Source: Actinomycetota bacterium
GTDB lineage: Bacteria > Actinomycetota > Actinomycetes > Mycobacteriales > HKI-0501
Length of the DNA stretch: 63,309 nucleotides
NCBI GenBank assembly: GCA_030840805.1
Contig: JAVEDU010000101.1
Span: 1-63,309 of the forward strand
Direction of reading: 5' to 3'
Shown here piece after piece: positions 8,449-16,537 of the stretch. Position 1 is the first letter of the stretch, and each line of letters starts with the position of its first letter. The notes beneath the pieces were generated by a model that had not been told where the DNA came from, made no database searches, and worked only from the letters and a program-made list of their open reading frames with translations. Position numbers and translations under genes: made by a program.

Positions 8449-9138
8449 ATGAAGTTGTCGATCCTGATGCCCGTCTACAACGAGGAGACCACCGTCGTCT
8501 CCGCCGTGGAACGAGTACTGGCCGTCGACTACCCGTGTGATGTCGAGCTCGTGGTCGTGGACGACGGCAGCCGGGACGACACCGCGGTGGCACTGGACAA
8601 GTTGGACGATCGGCGGATCCTGCGGCGCAACCACCCGGTGAACCGCGGCAAGGGCGCGGCGATCCGGACGGCCGCGACCTCGGCGACCGGCGACTACATG
8701 ATCATCTGTGACGCGGACCTGGAGTACGCGCCGGAGGAGATCCCCTCGCTGCTCCAGCCGATCCTGGTCGGGGACAGCGAGGTCGTGTTCGGGACGCGGA
8801 CGTTCGGCTCCCACTCGGCGTACTCGTTCTGGTACGTGATGGGCAACAAGGGCGTCACCACCGCCGCGAACGTGCTGTACAACTCCTACATCTCGGACCT
8901 GGAGACCTGCTTCAAGCTCCTGCCGGTGGCGCTGTACCGCGAGCTGGACATCCGCGAGCCCGGCTTCGGCATGGAGGCCGAGCTGACCGCGAAGCTGCTG
9001 CGCCGCGGGATCCGCCCGTACGAGGTGCCGATCTCCTACCGGGCCCGCGGGCGGGAGGCCGGCAAGAAGATCACCTGGAAGGACGGCGTCGAGGCCCTGT
9101 GGATCCTGGCCCGGCACCGGGTGGGCCGGCCCCGGTGA
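8449..9138 (+). CDS. Glycosyltransferase family 2 (dolichyl/polyprenyl-phosphate hexosyltransferase-like)
   Basis: A 229-aa GT-A enzyme with the classical GT2 opening SILMPVYNEETTV, the nucleotide-binding VVVDDGSRDD and the DxD-type motif CDADLEYAPEEIP. The family commonly moves glucose or mannose from UDP- or GDP-sugar to polyprenyl phosphate. No membrane helix is apparent, unlike GtrB/DPMS fusions. The ATG at 8449 has GAGGAG 8 nt upstream. It is the second plus-strand gene after TIGR03089. A GtrA-type flippase-like protein exists in the window at 33771 but is 25 kb away, so no operon link can be claimed. Confidence 0.88.
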   Translation: MKLSILMPVYNEETTVVSAVERVLAVDYPCDVELVVVDDGSRDDTAVALDKLDDRRILRRNHPVNRGKGAAIRTAATSATGDYMIICDADLEYAPEEIPSLLQPILVGDSEVVFGTRTFGSHSAYSFWYVMGNKGVTTAANVLYNSYISDLETCFKLLPVALYRELDIREPGFGMEAELTAKLLRRGIRPYEVPISYRARGREAGKKITWKDGVEALWILARHRVGRPR

Positions 9139-9162
9139 CCCTCGGTCGGGCCGCGGTGGGCC

Positions 9163-9678
9163 TCAGCCCGGCTGCGAGCCGCCCCGGCTGACCAGGATCG
9201 CCTGCCGCTGCGCGAGCCGGTGCTCGCGGCGGATCACCGCTTCCCGGAACCGGCGCTCGTCGGGGTCGTCCTGCGGGACCACCGGCGGGATCTGTCGCGG
9301 CGCACCGGTCGCGTCCACGCCGACGAACACCAGGTACGCGGTCGCGACGTGCACCGGCTCGGTGCCGCCGCGGTCCCACGGCTCGGCGGTCACCGTCACG
9401 CCGACCTCCATCGACGTCCGGCCCGTCCAGTTCACCTGGGCCGACGCGTGTACGAGATCGCCGACCCGGACCGGCCACAGGAACTGCATCTCGTCCATCG
9501 ACGCGGTGACCGCGTTGCCGCCGGAGTGGCGGGCGGCCGAGGCGCCCGCGGCGTCGTCGACCAGCTTCATGATCACGCCACCGTGGACGGTCCCGTACAG
9601 GTTCACGTCCACAGTGGACATGATCCGGCTGAGCGTGACGCGGGATGCCTCCGTGGGAACTCCGGGCAGGGGGTCCAT
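9163..9678 (-). CDS. Acyl-CoA thioesterase (hotdog fold, YciA/ACOT-like)
   Basis: A 171-aa hotdog-fold protein that should hydrolyse acyl-CoA thioesters in the cytoplasm. The family pattern is visible as STVDVNLYGTVHGGVIMKL followed by DDAAGASAARHSG, where the N-x-x-G-x-V-H-G-G segment forms the active-site region. The remainder forms the paired beta strands (TASMDEMQFLWPVRVGDLV). It stands alone, convergent with the GT2 gene and divergent from a metallopeptidase gene. The ATG follows TACCGT by 6 nt with no ribosome binding site, indicating a leaderless transcript. Chain-length preference is unknown. Confidence 0.88.
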   Translation of the reverse strand: MDPLPGVPTEASRVTLSRIMSTVDVNLYGTVHGGVIMKLVDDAAGASAARHSGGNAVTASMDEMQFLWPVRVGDLVHASAQVNWTGRTSMEVGVTVTAEPWDRGGTEPVHVATAYLVFVGVDATGAPRQIPPVVPQDDPDERRFREAVIRREHRLAQRQAILVSRGGSQPG

Positions 9679-9684
9679 ACCGAC

Positions 9685-9690
9685 ACGGTA
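9685..9690 (-). promoter_or_regulatory. -10 element for a probable leaderless transcript (thioesterase)
   Basis: On the minus strand TACCGT is followed by exactly 6 nt and the ATG at 9678. It has the same geometry as birA (TACGGT, 6 nt, ATG). Confidence 0.5.
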
Positions 9691-9788
9691 CGACGGACGG
9701 CGGCGGTCGGGTCCGACCGGCCCGGCGCGAGGAGGGCCGGTGATCCTTTCGCGGTGCGGACCCGGCGGAGAGAGAGCACGATGGTGCC

Positions 9789-11165
9789 GTGCATCCGGGC
9801 CCGCATGGGCAGCCCCGGCGCTTCCGGCGCCGGGACCTCCTGGCGGTCCTCGCCGCGCTGGTGGCCCTCGCGCTGGCCGTCGCCGGCGCGGCGAGCTTCG
9901 CCGAGCGGCACACCACCGAACGTGCGCAGCCGGTGCGCCTCAGCCACGCACCCGGTGATCTCGGGGCCACCACCGCGGCGACCGAGGACAGCCTCCGGCA
10001 GTACTGGTCCGATCAGCTGCCCCGCACGTACCACCGGGCCTTCCAGGACCTCCGCGGCGGTTTCCAGCCCAAGACCCCGAAGAGCCCTCCGTTCACCTGC
10101 GGCGGCGCGGGGCAGACCTACGGCGACGTCCGGGGCAACGCGTTCTACTGCCCCGCCGACGACTATGTCGCCTACGACGCCGCGCTGCTGTTCCCGCGGC
10201 TCGACACCGTGTTCGGCACCGTGTCGCCCGCGATCGTGCTGGCCCACGAGATGGGCCACGCGATCCAGCACCGGGTCGGCGTGCAGGCGCCGTCCATCGT
10301 CGTCGAGCTCCAGGCGGACTGCTTCGCCGGCGCGTGGATCGAGTTCGCCCAGGCCTCGGACACCGACCGGGTCGCCGTGGTCGACGCCGCGCTGGACAGT
10401 GCGGTGGCGGCGATCCTGACCCTCCGGGACCAGCTCGGCACCCCCGTCACCAACCCGAGGGCACACGGCCTCGGCTTCGACCGGGTGAACGCGTTCCAGA
10501 CCGGGTACGACGGGGGCGCGGACGCGTGCGCCCCGTTCCCGGCCCAGGGCGTGGTCACCACCGAGCTGCCGTTCCCGACGGTCAAGGAGCAGCTCATCGG
10601 CGGGAACCTGCCGTACGACACCGCCGTACCGGTGTTCGCCGACAGCCTCGACGGCTTCTGGGTCGCGTCGCTGCCGACGCTCCGGCCGGACCGGCGGTTC
10701 GTGCCGCCCCGGCGGGCACCCCGGCCCGCGCCGCCGCTGCCGCCGTGCCCGGGCGGGCGCACCGACGACCCGCGCACCGTGATCGCGTACTGCCCGGCCA
10801 CGAACACCGTCGCCTGGGTGAACCCGCTCCTGCGGCGGGTGCACGACACCCTCGGCGACTTCGCCACGGCCACCCTGCTCGCCGAGCAGTGGGGCCGGGC
10901 CGCCCAGACCCGGGCCGGCCTGCCGGTCGACGGCCCGCAGGCGGGTCTGCAGCGCGACTGCTTCACCGGCGCGTGGATATCGGCGATCGGGTCCAGCGGA
11001 GTGGCCCAGTTGCTGCTGTCTCCGGGTGACCTCGACGAGGTGCTGCTCACGATCCTGGTGACCAGCTTCGACCCGCGAGTCGCCCCCACGAACCGCGGCA
11101 CCGCCTTCGAGCGCACCCAGGCGCTCCGGCGGGGAGTCCTCTCCGGCCGCTCGGCCTGCCGCTGA
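9789..11165 (+). CDS. Membrane-anchored neutral zinc metallopeptidase, internally duplicated with a degenerate second domain
   Basis: A 458-aa protein with an N-terminal membrane helix (residues about 17-38) and an outward-facing YpfJ-like zinc metallopeptidase domain. The zinc site is HEMGH at 153-157, with the downstream ELQADCFAGAW segment at about 173-183 supplying the third ligand. From about residue 315, after a Pro-Arg-rich linker, the same pattern recurs: YCPATNTVAWVNPLL matches YCPADDYVAYDAALL, and LQRDCFTGAW matches LQADCFAGAW. The position of HEMGH is occupied by EQWGR, so the second copy has lost the catalytic and ligand residues. GTG start. Substrate unknown. Confidence 0.85.
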   Translation: MHPGPHGQPRRFRRRDLLAVLAALVALALAVAGAASFAERHTTERAQPVRLSHAPGDLGATTAATEDSLRQYWSDQLPRTYHRAFQDLRGGFQPKTPKSPPFTCGGAGQTYGDVRGNAFYCPADDYVAYDAALLFPRLDTVFGTVSPAIVLAHEMGHAIQHRVGVQAPSIVVELQADCFAGAWIEFAQASDTDRVAVVDAALDSAVAAILTLRDQLGTPVTNPRAHGLGFDRVNAFQTGYDGGADACAPFPAQGVVTTELPFPTVKEQLIGGNLPYDTAVPVFADSLDGFWVASLPTLRPDRRFVPPRRAPRPAPPLPPCPGGRTDDPRTVIAYCPATNTVAWVNPLLRRVHDTLGDFATATLLAEQWGRAAQTRAGLPVDGPQAGLQRDCFTGAWISAIGSSGVAQLLLSPGDLDEVLLTILVTSFDPRVAPTNRGTAFERTQALRRGVLSGRSACR

Positions 11166-11199
11166 CATCCGGTCCGAATGCCCTGCCCAGGAGGCCCCC

Positions 11200-11805
11200 A
11201 TGTCCACCGAGGTTCCCCTCGAGGAAGCCCGGAAAGCTTCCGTCCTGTCCGTCGTGCTCGGCGCGCTGCTCGTCGCCGCCGGTGTGCTCGGCCTGATCTA
11301 CGTCTACGTCGCCACGATCACGTCGGCGATCCTGTTCGCGTGGCTCCTGCTCCTCGCGGGCGTCGCCGCGCTCGCCGATGCCTGGCGGCGCCGGGGTCGG
11401 GACGGGTTCTGGGCGAGCGCCATCACCGGCGCGCTCAACCTCGCCGCGGCCGTCGTCATCTTCTGGCGGCCCGCCGAGTCGATCCTCGCCCTGACCATGC
11501 TCGTCGCGGTGTTCCTGCTCGTCGGCGGTGTGCTGCGCGTCGCCGGTGCCGTTGCCGGCCCGGTGGCGGGCGCCGGCTGGATGGCCCTGCACGGGATCGT
11601 CGACATCCTGCTCGCGGTGCTGATCCTCGCCACGCTGCCGGTGTCGAGCTTCTACGTCCTCGGCACCCTGCTGTCGGTGTCGCTGCTGGTCGACGGCATC
11701 GCGCTCGCCGTGCTCGGCGCGGTGGCGCACCGGGGGCTCGGCCGGATCGGCTCCCTGTTCGGGCAGCGGCCGGACCTCGCCGGCCGGTCGGCCCGGCACG
11801 CCTGA
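11200..11805 (+). CDS. HdeD family / DUF308 integral membrane protein
   Basis: A 201-aa polytopic membrane protein with six hydrophobic segments separated by short loops, the arrangement of the HdeD/DUF308 family (in E. coli HdeD is linked to acid stress). Typical features are the LLVAAGVLGLIY first helix and FWRPAESILALTMLVAVFLLVGG. AGGAGG lies 6 nt before the ATG, so translation starts efficiently. The stop TGA (11803-11805) abuts the reversed stop of the convergent Rv2629-like gene, together forming TGATCA. It opens a block of stress-associated genes. Biochemical activity is unknown. Confidence 0.85.
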   Translation: MSTEVPLEEARKASVLSVVLGALLVAAGVLGLIYVYVATITSAILFAWLLLLAGVAALADAWRRRGRDGFWASAITGALNLAAAVVIFWRPAESILALTMLVAVFLLVGGVLRVAGAVAGPVAGAGWMALHGIVDILLAVLILATLPVSSFYVLGTLLSVSLLVDGIALAVLGAVAHRGLGRIGSLFGQRPDLAGRSARHA

Positions 11806-12978
11806 TCAACCGGAGGTCGTGCGCTCCGGCTCCGGCGGTACCGGGAACCGGAGCGACGCGATCGCCACGTGCTCGGTCAGCGGGGTGTCGGCCACCACGT
11901 GCTCCACCGTGCCGCTCTCCTCGATCACCGCCTGGACCAGGTCGTCCAGCACGTCCGGGGTCTGCCGGAGGCGACTCGAGCAGACCGGGCAGGCCTCCCC
12001 CGCCAGGCCGAGCCAGCCGCAGTTGTCGCATGCCACCCCCGGGACGACGGCGCCGTCCTGCACGAGCAGGGTCTGGACGGCGGCCATCGAGCCCGCCCAC
12101 AGGCACTCCGGCACCCCGATCGCGGCGGGCTTGTGCTCGGCCGCCCGCTCCAGCACCTCCGCGACCCGCTGCCGCTCCCGATCGCGCTGGTACCGCTCCA
12201 GGAGCCGCCCGGCCTCGGACCTGATGACCCCGCGGTCGACCGTGTCCGGGTCGACCACGAACGTACCGATGACGCGTTCCCGCAGCTCCCGGGGCAGGTG
12301 GTCGAGGAACCCGGGAATCTGCTCGGCGTGGCCGCCCACCATCAGCACGTCGTACCGGTGATCGTCGGCACGGTCCTGCAAGACGTCCACGACGTGGCGG
12401 AAGTGTTTCTTGGCCAGTTCGTTCCCCTTGCGCTGGATCTCCGGCTCCCGCCAGCCGCGCCAGCCGGCGGCGGCCGAGAGGCTCGTCGTGCGGAGCTTCC
12501 GGTCCGTGAGGCGGGCGTCCTCCGCCAGCTCGTCCTGGTACAGCTCCCAGAGCTGCGCGTCGGCGCGGTCCACGATCACGATCCCCGCGCGGAGGTACTC
12601 GTCCAGGACCGCCAGCATCGGGCGCACCCACGGCGTCTCGTCGACCATCACCCGGTCGGGGACGGCCCGTGGCAGGGCGATCTCCTCGTACAGGTCCGCG
12701 CCGCTGCACGAGAAGAACGCCATGCCGCCGGGCGTCAGCCGCTCCTCGGTGACCGCCTCGCCGATCCGCCGGATGTCGCCGCGCACCGACTGCTGCGCGT
12801 CGTGGTCGAGCGTGTCCCCCTCGGCGAGCGGTTCCAGCCGCTGGAGCAGGCTGACCGCCTTGCCGTGGACGGCGGCGCGGTCCTTCACGTCGACCGGGAT
12901 CTCCATGTACACGGACACGACCGGCAACCCGTGGGAGTCGAAATGGGTGATGCGGTCGATCGTCTCGGCGGTGAGCAT
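11806..12978 (-). CDS. Rv2629-like bacterial eRF1-related protein with C-terminal zinc ribbon
   Basis: A 390-aa protein resembling mycobacterial Rv2629 and the bacterial-archaeal release-factor-like (baeRF) family. It has an N-terminal domain (MLTAETIDRITHFDSHGLPV), a middle domain (YDVLMVGGHAEQIPGFLDHL, where eRF1 proteins hydrolyse peptidyl-tRNA) and a C-terminal part with CDNC and CPVC, a four-cysteine zinc ribbon. The ATG at 12978 is preferred because it matches the family N-terminus and has a G-rich ribosome binding site; a longer reading exists but crosses the promoter region. Rv2629 belongs to the mycobacterial dormancy regulon, which is knowledge of the family, not evidence of regulation here. 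It is divergent from the DUF2267 gene. Confidence 0.82.
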   Translation of the reverse strand: MLTAETIDRITHFDSHGLPVVSVYMEIPVDVKDRAAVHGKAVSLLQRLEPLAEGDTLDHDAQQSVRGDIRRIGEAVTEERLTPGGMAFFSCSGADLYEEIALPRAVPDRVMVDETPWVRPMLAVLDEYLRAGIVIVDRADAQLWELYQDELAEDARLTDRKLRTTSLSAAAGWRGWREPEIQRKGNELAKKHFRHVVDVLQDRADDHRYDVLMVGGHAEQIPGFLDHLPRELRERVIGTFVVDPDTVDRGVIRSEAGRLLERYQRDRERQRVAEVLERAAEHKPAAIGVPECLWAGSMAAVQTLLVQDGAVVPGVACDNCGWLGLAGEACPVCSSRLRQTPDVLDDLVQAVIEESGTVEHVVADTPLTEHVAIASLRFPVPPEPERTTSG

Positions 12979-13031
12979 TCCGTCCCCCCGGGGATGTACG
13001 GACACGTCGCAGCCGGTCGTACCCAGTCCGT

Positions 13032-13083
13032 GCGGGAATACCCCGCCGCTCCGCGTTCGGCCCGCCGCGTGCGGGGTATTCCG
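13032..13083. promoter_or_regulatory. Divergent promoter region with mirrored GGGTAT elements
   Basis: An inverted repeat (arms around 13032-13045 and 13071-13084, one bulged base) places GGGTAT on both strands: plus strand 13074-13079 and minus strand 13043-13038. On the plus strand GTTC (13055-13058) lies 15 nt upstream, giving GTTC-N15-GGGTAT, close to the GNNT-N14-16-GGGTAY pattern of SigB/SigF-type stress promoters in Streptomyces. The minus-strand -35 region is weak. It would drive the DUF2267 gene and possibly the Rv2629-like gene. Confidence 0.5.
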
Positions 13084-13123
13084 CAGACGGCAGGTGCCGT
13101 TCCCAGCCGAGGCGGAGACACCC

Positions 13124-13906
13124 ATGGAGTACCGCGATTTCCTCTCGAGCGTCGAGCAGCAGACGCACCTGGACTCCCCCCGTGCCGAGCAGGCCGTCCG
13201 GGCGACCCTCCAGACGCTCTCGGAGCGGTTGTCGAAGGGGCAGGCGCGGGACCTGCTGGAGCACCTGCCGCCCGAGCTCAAACCGGTGGTCTACAAGGAG
13301 GACGACGCCCAGGCGTTCACCCTGGAGGAGTTCCTCCGCCGGGTGGCCGCGCACGAGGGGACCGACGACGCCACCGCGTACCGGCATGCGCGGGCCGTGT
13401 TCTGGACCCTGGGCAGAGCGGTACCGGAGAAGGAGATCGCGGACGTCGCCGCCGAGCTGCCCCAGGAGTTCGCGCCGCTCGTCGCCGAGGCGCGGGGGGT
13501 GTTCCTCGACGTGCTGCCCGCCGACGACTTCCTCCTGCGGGTCGCCGAACGCGCCGACGTCGACCTCGACACCGCCCGCCGCGCGGCCGAGGCGACGCTC
13601 GAGACGCTCGCCGAGCGGATCGCCGGCGGGGAGGTCGAGGACCTGCTCGCCCATCTGCCGCTGGAGCTGCACGGGCCGCTGCATCGGGTGAAGGACGACC
13701 GTCGGGCGGCGGCGCAGCGGATGTCGCTGGACGACTTCGTGGAGAGGATCGCCGAGCGCGAGGGCACGGACCGGTTCACGGCGTTCCCGCACGCCCAGGC
13801 GGTCTTCGTGACGCTGCAGGACGCGGTGGGCGAGGAGTTCTCCGACGTGCGGTCCCAGCTCCCCCCGGAGTACGCCGAGCTGCTGAGCGGGCCGCCGCGC
13901 TCATGA
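13124..13906 (+). CDS. DUF2267 protein with two tandem domains
   Basis: A 260-aa soluble, acidic, all-helical protein built of two copies of DUF2267 (residues about 1-125 and 128-258). Each copy shows the same order: a DFL start, an Ala-rich helix with ATLQTLSERL or ATLETLAERI, a DLLEHLPPEL or DLLAHLPLEL segment, then LEEFLRRVAAHEGTD or LDDFVERIAEREGTD. The two-domain form of about 260 aa is common in actinomycetes, usually beside stress genes. The ATG at 13124 follows a GGCGGAGA ribosome binding site and a SigB-like promoter candidate. No catalytic motif is visible and no function is known to me. Confidence 0.82.
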   Translation: MEYRDFLSSVEQQTHLDSPRAEQAVRATLQTLSERLSKGQARDLLEHLPPELKPVVYKEDDAQAFTLEEFLRRVAAHEGTDDATAYRHARAVFWTLGRAVPEKEIADVAAELPQEFAPLVAEARGVFLDVLPADDFLLRVAERADVDLDTARRAAEATLETLAERIAGGEVEDLLAHLPLELHGPLHRVKDDRRAAAQRMSLDDFVERIAEREGTDRFTAFPHAQAVFVTLQDAVGEEFSDVRSQLPPEYAELLSGPPRS

Positions 13907-13943
13907 TCACCAGGAGCCGGTGCTAGCGGCGGGCGCGGTTCTC

Positions 13944-13971
13944 TTGACTCGTTCCAGGCGGGGCGTAGCGT
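13944..13971 (+). promoter_or_regulatory. Promoter of the fur-catalase operon (leaderless)
   Basis: TTGACT (13944-13949), a 16-nt spacer and TAGCGT (13966-13971) form a good housekeeping-type promoter. The GTG start of the Fur gene follows the -10 by 7 nt with no ribosome binding site, so the transcript is probably leaderless. Confidence 0.65.
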
Positions 13972-13978
13972 CGGTGTC

Positions 13979-14437
13979 GTGAGCTCGGCCCGCTCCGGCG
14001 CCGGGACCGCGGCCGATCTCGACGACCCGGCCCTCCTGCTCCGCGCGGCCGGGCTCCGGGTCACCCGCCAGCGCACGGCCGTCCTCCAGGCCCTGTCCGC
14101 CGCACCGCATGCCGATGCCGACACCGTCGCGCATCACGTCCGCGCCGAGCTGGGCACGGTGTCGGTCCAGGCCGTGTACGACGTCCTGCACGCCCTCTGC
14201 CGCACCGGCCTGGCGCGCCGGGTCGAGCCCGCCGGCAGCCCCGCCCGGTTCGAGCTGGAGGCGGGAGACAACCACCACCACGTCGTCTGCCGGAGCTGCG
14301 GACGCACCGCCGACATCACCTGCGCGCTCGGGACCGCGCCGTGCCTGACGCCGTCCGAGTCGCACGGGTTCCTGGTCGACGAAGCCGAAGTCACGTTCTG
14401 GGGCCGGTGCCCCGACTGTAGGGAGGACCAGCGATGA
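13979..14437 (+). CDS. Fur family metalloregulator, catalase-linked (FurA/CatR type)
   Basis: A 152-aa repressor with an N-terminal winged helix (RAAGLRVTRQRTAVLQALSA through VSVQAVYDVLHAL, residues about 19-75) and a C-terminal metal-binding and dimerisation domain. The latter has DNHHHVVCRSCG and a terminal CPDC, giving two CxxC pairs for a structural zinc. Its ATGA overlap with the catalase gene makes a fur-kat operon, as for FurA-KatG in mycobacteria and CatR-CatA in Streptomyces, where the regulator represses the operon until oxidised. Autorepression from the promoter at 13944-13971 is likely by analogy. Whether it senses iron or peroxide cannot be told from sequence alone. Confidence 0.9.
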   Translation: MSSARSGAGTAADLDDPALLLRAAGLRVTRQRTAVLQALSAAPHADADTVAHHVRAELGTVSVQAVYDVLHALCRTGLARRVEPAGSPARFELEAGDNHHHVVCRSCGRTADITCALGTAPCLTPSESHGFLVDEAEVTFWGRCPDCREDQR

Positions 14438-15924
14438 CCGAGACCGAACGCAAACCCACCACCACCGATGCCGGTGTCCCGGCGCCCAGCGACGAACACT
14501 CGCTGACCGTCGGGCCCAGCGGTCCGATCGTGCTCCAGGACCACTACCTGGTGCAGAAGATGGCGCAGTTCAACCGGGAGCGCGTCCCCGAGCGCGTGGT
14601 CCACGCCAACGGCGGCGGCGCGTACGGCTTCTTCGAGACCACCGAGGACGTCTCCGAGCTGACCAAGGCGGTCATGTTCCAGCCGGGCCGGCGCACCGAG
14701 ATGTTCGCCCGGTTCTCGACCGTCGCCGGCGAGACGGGGACCCCGGACACCTGGCGCGATCCGCGGGGGTTCGCGCTGAAGTTCTACACCGAGCACGGCA
14801 ACTACGACATGGTCGGCAACAACACTCCGATCTTCTTCGTCCGGGACTCGCAGAAGTTCCAGGACTTCATCCACTCGCAGAAGCGCCGCGCCGACAACCA
14901 CCTGCGCGACAACAACATGCAGTGGGACTTCTGGACGCTGTCCCCGGAGTCCGCCCACATGGTCACCTGGCTGATGGGCGACCGCGGTATCCCGAAGACG
15001 TGGCGGCACATGAACGGCTACTCCAGCCACACGTACTCGTGGGAGAACGCGGGCGGCGAGCGGCACTGGGTCAAGTACCACTTCAAGACCGACCTCGGCG
15101 TGCAGCACCTCACGCAGGAGGAGGCCGACCAGCTCGCGGGCGAGGACCCGGACGTCCACCAGCGGGACCTGCACACCTCGATCGCGGCCGGCAACGCGCC
15201 CTCGTGGACGCTGTACATGCAGGTGATGCCGTTCGCGGACGCGGCGGGATACCGGTTCAACCCGTTCGACCTGACCAAGGTGTGGCCGCACGGCGACTAC
15301 CCGCTGATCAAGGTCGGCCGGATGGTGCTGGACCGGAACGTGACCAACTACTTCGCCGAGGTCGAGCAGGCGGCGTTCGAGCCCGCGAACATGATCCCCG
15401 GCATCGGGCCTTCGCCGGACAAGATGCTGCTGGGCCGGTTGTTCAGCTATCCGGACACGCACCGGTACCGGATCGGCCCCAACTACCTGCAGCTCCCGGT
15501 GAACCGGCCCAGGGGCGAGGTGCACAGCTACAACCGCGACGGCGCGATGCGGTACGAGAACATGCCGGACCCGACGTACGCCCCGAACTCGTTCGGCGGC
15601 CCACGGGCGATGCCGGAGCTCTACGGCGGGGTCGAGGTGAGCTGGTTCGTCGAGGGCGGCGAGCTCATGCGCGCGCCCTACGCCCTCCACGCCGAGGACG
15701 ACGACTTCGGCCAGGCGAACGCGATGGTGAACAAGGCGATGGACGAGGGCGCCCGGGACCGGCTGGTGCACAACATCGTCGGGCACGTGCTCAACGGGGT
15801 CCGGGAGCCGGTGCTGAGCCGGGTCTTCGACTACTGGCACAACGTGGACAAGGTGATCGGCGACCGGGTGGAGCAGGGGGTCCGGAGCGGTGCCGCGGCG
15901 CCGACCACCGTCACAGGTGCGTGA
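14434..15924 (+). CDS. Monofunctional heme catalase
   Basis: A 496-aa clade-3-like small-subunit catalase that disproportionates hydrogen peroxide. The distal His is in ERVVHANGGGAYG (His57), the distal Asn in DMVGNNTPIFF, and the proximal heme ligand is Tyr339 in RLFSYPDTHRYRIG. Length fits the small-subunit class, without the flavodoxin-like domain of large catalases. The start ATG overlaps the Fur stop (ATGA), so translation is coupled to its regulator. Its 3' end overlaps the convergent hydrolase gene by 14 bp. No export signal is present, so it acts in the cytoplasm. Part of the 11-19 kb stress block. Confidence 0.96.
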   Translation: MTETERKPTTTDAGVPAPSDEHSLTVGPSGPIVLQDHYLVQKMAQFNRERVPERVVHANGGGAYGFFETTEDVSELTKAVMFQPGRRTEMFARFSTVAGETGTPDTWRDPRGFALKFYTEHGNYDMVGNNTPIFFVRDSQKFQDFIHSQKRRADNHLRDNNMQWDFWTLSPESAHMVTWLMGDRGIPKTWRHMNGYSSHTYSWENAGGERHWVKYHFKTDLGVQHLTQEEADQLAGEDPDVHQRDLHTSIAAGNAPSWTLYMQVMPFADAAGYRFNPFDLTKVWPHGDYPLIKVGRMVLDRNVTNYFAEVEQAAFEPANMIPGIGPSPDKMLLGRLFSYPDTHRYRIGPNYLQLPVNRPRGEVHSYNRDGAMRYENMPDPTYAPNSFGGPRAMPELYGGVEVSWFVEGGELMRAPYALHAEDDDFGQANAMVNKAMDEGARDRLVHNIVGHVLNGVREPVLSRVFDYWHNVDKVIGDRVEQGVRSGAAAPTTVTGA

Positions 15925-16537
15925 GGAACCACTCGCGGGCGAGCCGGGCGACCTCCTCGAGGCCGCCCGGCTCCTCGAACAGGTGGGTGGCTCCGGGCAC
16001 GATCTCCAGTCGGCAGTCGCCGCGCACCCGCTTCGCGGCGGTCCGGTTCAGCGCGAGCACCTCCGGATCGCGTTCGCCGACCAGGAGCAGCGTCGGCTGG
16101 TCCACCAGGCGCAGGTACTCCCCCGCCAGGTCCGGCCGTCCACCGCGGGACACCACGGCGACCACTTCGGACGGTCGCGCCGCGGCGGCGATGAGCGCGG
16201 CCGCCGCACCGGTGCTGGCGCCGAACAACCCGAGGGACAGGCCGGACATCGGCTCGTGCCTCGCCAGCCAGTCGGTCAGCGCGATCACCCGCACCGCGAG
16301 CAGGTCGATCGCGAACCGCAGCCGATCGTCCCGTTCCTCCTCCGCCGTGAGCAGGTCCGCGAGCACGGTGGCGAGGCCGGCCCGCCGGAGCTCGGCGGCG
16401 ACGTACCGGTTCCGGGGGCTGAACCGCCCGCTGCCGCTGCCGTGCGCGAACGCCACCACCCCGCTCGCGTCCGGCGGCACGGCGACGTCCGCGTCCAGCA
16501 CGACGCCCGCGGCCGGGATCTCCAGCGCCGACGTCAT
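15911..16537 (-). CDS. Dienelactone-hydrolase-like alpha/beta hydrolase
   Basis: A 208-aa alpha/beta hydrolase with a likely triad: nucleophile Ser in [12 protein letters not shown], acid Asp in [10 protein letters not shown], and His in [14 protein letters not shown]. An FAHGSGSG oxyanion-loop segment lies near residue 35. The ATG overlaps the stop of the upstream phosphoribosyltransferase/erythromycin-esterase gene (ATGA), so both are co-translated. In mycobacteria the same hydrolase type is found fused to a phosphoribosyltransferase (Rv0571c), and erythromycin-esterase and phosphoribosyltransferase domains are fused in Rv2030c, so this gene pair contains the same three modules. Substrate unknown. 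Confidence 0.85.
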   Translation of the reverse strand: MTSALEIPAAGVVLDADVAVPPDASGVVAFAHGSGSGRFSPRNRYVAAELRRAGLATVLADLLTAEEERDDRLRFAIDLLAVRVIALTDWLARHEPMSGLSLGLFGASTGAAAALIAAAARPSEVVAVVSRGGRPDLAGEYLRLVDQPTLLLVGERDPEVLALNRTAAKRVRGDCRLEIVPGATHLFEEPGGLEEVARLAREWFLTHL

